22,480 nucleotides of DNA from a virus: IMG/VR virus record IMGVR_UViG_3300008110_000463, positions 1 to 22,480 of that record; one strand, 5' to 3'. Below the pieces are notes generated by a model, which was given only the letters and a program-made list of their open reading frames with translations, ran no database searches and was not told where the DNA came from. A program made the position numbers and the translations under genes. Every line of letters begins with the position of its first letter. The first letter of the stretch is position 1. Positions 18,894 to 22,480 of the stretch are shown piece after piece.

Positions 18894-20999
18894 ATGCCCC
18901 TCCAAAAGATCCTGTTTAAGCCCGGAGTCAACCGGGAAAATACTCGATATACCACTGAGGGTGGGTGGTATGAGGGCGACAAGATCCGCTTTAGGCAGGG
19001 CAACCCGGAGAGTATCGGTGGGTGGGTGCCGTTCTCGCTAAACACCTTTAAAGGTGTTTGCAGGTCGCTGTGGAATTGGATTACGTTGACCGGCCAGAAC
19101 CTCATGGGGGTCGGCACTAATCTTAAGTTTTACATCGAGAGCGGGGGTGGGTTTAACGATATTACCCCCCTGCGTAAGACCACAAGCCCTATGAGCGCTA
19201 ACCCTTTTGCGGGGGATGGTACTTCTATCGTAGTGGTTACCGATGCGGCTCACGGCTGCGCTACTGGTGATTTCGTTACGTTCAGTGGTGCTACTGGTAC
19301 TTATGCCACAGAACTGACTGGGAACTTTCAGGTAACTGCGCTTACGATTAACACCTACTCTATTAATGTAGGCACTTCGATTGCAGCAGGTGCTTATGGC
19401 GGGGCTAGTGTTGTCGCTAAGTACGAAATAGGAGTTGGGCCTGAGGTAGCAGTACCGCTTACGGGTTGGGGCGCAGGCCCATGGGGTGCCGGTACATGGG
19501 GTGTGGGTACATCAAGTGCTTCGTTTACCGCTTCCAGAATTTGGAACCAACAGAATTATGGGCAAGATCTAATCTATGGCCCACGTAAAGGCGGTATCTA
19601 TTACTGGGAAGCTAGTGACGGCTTAACCGCTCGTGGCGAACTGCTTAATACTTTAGGTGGTACGGTATCGTTCTCCGTTTCGTCCCCAACGATTATTACG
19701 ACTAGCAAAGTTTTTAGCGAAGGTACTGCGGTTCAGTTTTCAGTATCCAGTGGCGGTACTTTACCTACAGGCATTTCCGCTAGCACAACTTACTATCTGT
19801 TCAATACAAACGGCGTCCTAGCAAACCTTCTGGATTCCGCAGGTAATTTAGTCAATGTGACTGGTGCAGGTAGCGGCACGTTCTCTGTATCGTTGTTGGT
19901 AGACGTTCCCACAGTAGCCAATCTGCTGTACGTATCTGATATCAGCCGGTTTGTGTTTGCTCTTGGGTGCAATGACTACGGAGACAACGACGTTGACCCA
20001 ATGTTGATTCGTTGGTCGGATCAAGATAATCCGTATGTTTGGACTCCAGACGCCACCAATCAGGCGGGTAGCATTAGGCTTTCTCGGGGATCCTCTATCA
20101 CTGCCGTAATTTATACTCGGCAGGAGATTCTTGTTTTTACCGACTCCAGTCTGTACTCCCTGCAATATCTCGGCCCGCCTGTAGTCTGGGGGGCGCAGTT
20201 GCTCGCAGACAATATTTCGATTGTTGGGTCTAACTCCCTTACCATTGCTTCGGGCATTGTGTACTGGATGGGGGTGGATAAGTTTTACGTATACGATGGT
20301 CGAGTGCAAACGCTTAACTGTGACTTGCGGCGGTTCGTCTTTAGCGACTACAACTTTGTTCAGCAGTTGCAGACATACGCTGGCACAAACGAAGGGTTCA
20401 ATGAGGTTTGGTGGTTCTACCCAAGTGCAACGTCGGAGCAGATCACCAACTATGTAGTCTATAACTACATTGATCGCGGTTGGTATTACGGCACTATGTC
20501 TCGTAGTGCATGGATTGATTCCGGTCTCCGGCCTACCCCTATCGCTACCACGTTTGATTCCAGCACTAAGCTGGGCCGTTTGATCTCACATGAAAACGGC
20601 CTTAACGACAACACTGAAGGCGTAAACCTTCCGCTTAATGCCTACATCTCTTCTTCTGAGTTTGATATCGGTGACGGGCATAATTTCGGGTTTGTGTGGC
20701 GGGTTATTCCAGACTTGACGTTTGCAAATTCCACCAATACGCCGACTAATACCCCCGCACAGGTAACCATGACTCTGTACCCCTTGCAAAACTCCGGGTC
20801 AGGTATTGGGAAATCGGACACCGATACGGTACGGCTGGGTAGTGCGTACACACTCACCGATACGGAAAAATTTACCGGGCAGATATACACCCGAGTGCGC
20901 GGTCGGCAGATGATTTTCCGAATTGAATCGAATCAAGTAAACACCGCTTGGCAGTTGGGCGCACCCCGTATTGACATTCGTCCGGACGGGCGTAGATGA
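18894..20999 (+). CDS. Tail nozzle / tail tubular B-like protein
   Basis: 701 residues, the largest complete protein in the window. The N-terminus KILFKPGVNRENTRY, GGWYEGDKIRFRQGNPE and SIGGWVPF is the conserved beginning of phage nozzle-like tail proteins (P22 gp10, T7 gp12 class in size and position). Residues about 110-175 (AAHGCATGDFVTFSGATG, then LTGNFQVTALTINTYSINVG) and about 265-330 (EGTAVQFSVSSGGTLPTG, ASTTYYLFNT) look like inserted beta domains common in phage structural proteins. The middle and end are beta-rich with many Trp/Tyr, consistent with a beta-propeller. It probably forms the distal tail tube. Its stop overlaps the next ATG. Assignment by motif, size and context; not proven. 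Confidence 0.72.
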   Translation: MPLQKILFKPGVNRENTRYTTEGGWYEGDKIRFRQGNPESIGGWVPFSLNTFKGVCRSLWNWITLTGQNLMGVGTNLKFYIESGGGFNDITPLRKTTSPMSANPFAGDGTSIVVVTDAAHGCATGDFVTFSGATGTYATELTGNFQVTALTINTYSINVGTSIAAGAYGGASVVAKYEIGVGPEVAVPLTGWGAGPWGAGTWGVGTSSASFTASRIWNQQNYGQDLIYGPRKGGIYYWEASDGLTARGELLNTLGGTVSFSVSSPTIITTSKVFSEGTAVQFSVSSGGTLPTGISASTTYYLFNTNGVLANLLDSAGNLVNVTGAGSGTFSVSLLVDVPTVANLLYVSDISRFVFALGCNDYGDNDVDPMLIRWSDQDNPYVWTPDATNQAGSIRLSRGSSITAVIYTRQEILVFTDSSLYSLQYLGPPVVWGAQLLADNISIVGSNSLTIASGIVYWMGVDKFYVYDGRVQTLNCDLRRFVFSDYNFVQQLQTYAGTNEGFNEVWWFYPSATSEQITNYVVYNYIDRGWYYGTMSRSAWIDSGLRPTPIATTFDSSTKLGRLISHENGLNDNTEGVNLPLNAYISSSEFDIGDGHNFGFVWRVIPDLTFANSTNTPTNTPAQVTMTLYPLQNSGSGIGKSDTDTVRLGSAYTLTDTEKFTGQIYTRVRGRQMIFRIESNQVNTAWQLGAPRIDIRPDGRR

Positions 21000-21637
21000 G
21001 TAACGCCCTTCAATTCCCAGCAGCCCCTAATCTACCTGTAGCACCCAATGATTGGGATGCTAGGTTTCAGAATCAGTTTGCCAACGCTCTGCGTCTGTAT
21101 TTCAATCGGCTTAGTTCGGACTTACAGCAACTTAGTGGCTCACAAGGAGGGCAGCGACTCAGCTTCCCCTACGGATCTTTTTCCTCTTCCGCTACTCAGA
21201 ATATTGCGGTAGTTACCAATGCTTATGTTGTACAGCTAGACACAACTGTTTTTGGTAACGGCGTATCTCTCGTTGATGGGTCTAAGATACGGGTTGATCG
21301 TGAAGGTATCTACAACCTTCAGTTCAGTATTCAGCTAAGCAGTGATGACAATCAACCTCAAGACTCAGACATCTGGCTTCGTCAAAACGGCACTGATGTT
21401 CCGGGGTCTAACAGCAGGTTTGGTTTGGTCGCGCACAAGAACCCCGGTAACCCGTCGCACTTGATTGCGGCTTTGAACGTTTTTGCGTCTATGAACGTAG
21501 GGGATTATCTCCAACTCGCTTGGTCTGCGACTAGCACGAACATTTCTATCGCTGACTATGCTGCGGGCACTGGGCCTACGCGCCCCGCTATCCCTTCGGT
21601 AATCACAACTCTTTCTTTTATTTCCGCACGTACGTAA
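20996..21637 (+). CDS. C1q/jelly-roll-like virion fibre protein
   Basis: 213 residues. A Pro/Asn-rich start (AAPNLPVAPNDWDARFQNQF) and a short helix (ANALRLYFNRLSSDLQQL) are followed by a beta-rich domain: FPYGSFSSSATQNIAVV, AYVVQLDTTVFGNGVSLVDG, REGIYNLQFSIQLSS, DIWLRQNGTDVPGSNSRF and NVGDYLQLAWSAT. This order is that of C1q/TNF-like jelly rolls in phage fibres. The N-terminal helix may trimerise it on the tail. It overlaps the nozzle stop by four bases, which suggests stoichiometric coupling with that gene. Probably a small fibre or tip component; receptor unknown. Confidence 0.68.
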   Translation: MSNALQFPAAPNLPVAPNDWDARFQNQFANALRLYFNRLSSDLQQLSGSQGGQRLSFPYGSFSSSATQNIAVVTNAYVVQLDTTVFGNGVSLVDGSKIRVDREGIYNLQFSIQLSSDDNQPQDSDIWLRQNGTDVPGSNSRFGLVAHKNPGNPSHLIAALNVFASMNVGDYLQLAWSATSTNISIADYAAGTGPTRPAIPSVITTLSFISART

Positions 21638-21665
21638 ACTTACGGCTTAAGTAAGTGAGGCAATT

Positions 21666-22480
21666 ATGACCTTTGGCGTTGGTGAAAGTATGCTTCTTGG
21701 CGCTGCTCTAGGCGGCGTTTCTTCCGCAGCGCAAGGTGGTGACCCCCTTAAAGGCGCGTTGCTTGGTGGCATTACGGGCGGTGTGGGTAGTGGGATCTCT
21801 AGTGCTATACCAAGTCTTTTTGGGCCTGCTGCTAGTTCTATCCCCAGCGTAGGCGCTCCTGCGGCAGCAAACGCTGCTCAGTTTGCTACGCCTAGCCTGT
21901 TCGGCGCAGGGGCTACTCCGGGCATTTCTGGGCTGACTAGTGTTATGCCGGAGGCTATTAGCGGTGGGTTGAGTGCTGCTGCCCCCCCGTCTGTTACTGC
22001 TCTGGGTGCTCCCTCGGTCGCCTCGACTCCGCTTCCTATGGGCGGTGCGCTCGATGCAGTTAGGTCTATGGGGTTTAATCCAGCGCAGGGCGGTATTGGG
22101 GCTTTGCTGGATGGGGGGACTGACTTAGGACTACTTAATTCCGCTACGCCTGAGGCTCTTGCAGCGGAAGCCTCACAGGTACCCACGGTTTACAACCGAG
22201 TGGATCCACTGCCGGTGGACGCGATTGACGATTTTAGACTTGCTTCCTCAAACGCTGCCTCCCCGAGCACTGCTCAAGCGACTTCCCCGTCGCTTCTTTC
22301 TGACCCTAACGCCGCATCTAGGCTTTACGGGCAAACCGGCACCGGTATGTCTTCTTTTGGTCAGCCGACGGGTAAGCCCAGCTTCATGGATAGCCCGACC
22401 CAGTGGTGGAAGTCGCTTAGCCCCAAAGAGAAACTCCTCTACGGCGGCGCGGGTGGTCTTGGTCTGATGGCGCTTATGGG
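21666..22480 (+). CDS. Probable DNA-ejection / internal virion protein, N-terminal part
   Basis: The frame opens at ATG 21666, preceded by GTGAGG (21655-21660), and is still open at the right edge (271 residues seen). It is low-complexity, Gly/Ala/Ser/Pro-rich, with a hydrophobic glycine-zipper-like start (MLLGAALGGVSSAAQG, LKGALLGGITGGVGSGISS) and a second hydrophobic stretch near the end (LLYGGAGGLGLMALMG). Between these lies a disordered-looking acidic/Ser-rich linker (VDPLPVDAIDDFRLASS). Such composition directly after the nozzle gene is typical of podovirus ejection proteins that enter the cell envelope with the DNA. The end of the gene is not in the window, so this is a moderate assignment; a long internal structural protein is the alternative. 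Confidence 0.6.
   Translation, partial: MTFGVGESMLLGAALGGVSSAAQGGDPLKGALLGGITGGVGSGISSAIPSLFGPAASSIPSVGAPAAANAAQFATPSLFGAGATPGISGLTSVMPEAISGGLSAAAPPSVTALGAPSVASTPLPMGGALDAVRSMGFNPAQGGIGALLDGGTDLGLLNSATPEALAAEASQVPTVYNRVDPLPVDAIDDFRLASSNAASPSTAQATSPSLLSDPNAASRLYGQTGTGMSSFGQPTGKPSFMDSPTQWWKSLSPKEKLLYGGAGGLGLMALM

Noticed and set aside
22159-22467. 102-residue plus-strand frame near the right edge
   Set aside because: Out of frame with the ejection protein frame open from 21666 to the end; Arg/Pro/Leu-rich, no start signal. The longer frame with a GTGAGG site explains the region.

Overview
The window is a late-gene segment of a tailed bacteriophage genome (Caudoviricetes). All genes lie on the plus strand, are packed with gaps of a few bases or 1-4 base overlaps, and no tRNA, CRISPR, integrase, insertion sequence or host gene is visible. 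The morphogenesis genes point to a short-tailed (podovirus-like) particle: two head-tail adaptor-type proteins, a 701-residue tail-nozzle-like protein, a probable DNA-ejection protein running off the right edge, and no recognisable tape measure. The endolysin (GH19 type) and three-TM holin suggest a Gram-negative host. Several conserved small proteins resemble ones I know from uncultured freshwater and marine phages. No named phage can be assigned from sequence alone.

Layout: (1) 2-199 is the end of the major capsid protein, followed by a strong intrinsic terminator (215-243). (2) 347-4899 holds small, beta-rich virion or decoration proteins, a coiled-coil protein and a 589-residue protein with thirteen GxYxITGQ repeats. 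(3) 4912-10278 is the most striking region: six tandem, strongly diverged paralogues of 268-283 residues, interrupted once by an unrelated 127-residue gene. It is followed by a protein that carries one more GxYxITGQ unit (10282-10890). (4) A 68-base gap (10891-10958) has a promoter-like sequence with a palindrome in its spacer. (5) 10959-14367 is a run of small, mostly lysine-rich phage proteins around an adaptor gene (12631-13560). Two of the small proteins share a C-terminal ADGxAxxGKTK motif. (6) 14364-17312 holds a second adaptor or neck protein, two tail-associated proteins, a tail fibre with a histidine-rich metal-binding tip and a Cys-rich small protein. (7) 17340-18891 is a lysis module: anchored protein, holin, endolysin. 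(8) 18894-22480 holds the nozzle protein, a C1q/jelly-roll-like fibre protein and the start of the ejection protein.

Taken together, the genes build the portal-proximal neck and short tail, decorate the virion with many small beta-sandwich proteins, and lyse the cell. The unusual investment is in the six-paralogue array: over 5 kb spent on one protein family. The array is old, because conserved residues use different codons in every copy. Each copy ends in Gln-Gly-stop, where the same bases form the ribosome binding site of the next gene. I regard this array, bracketed by the GxYxITGQ module, as the best candidate for an undescribed system, perhaps a hetero-oligomeric or diversified adhesion apparatus. 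That function is inference.
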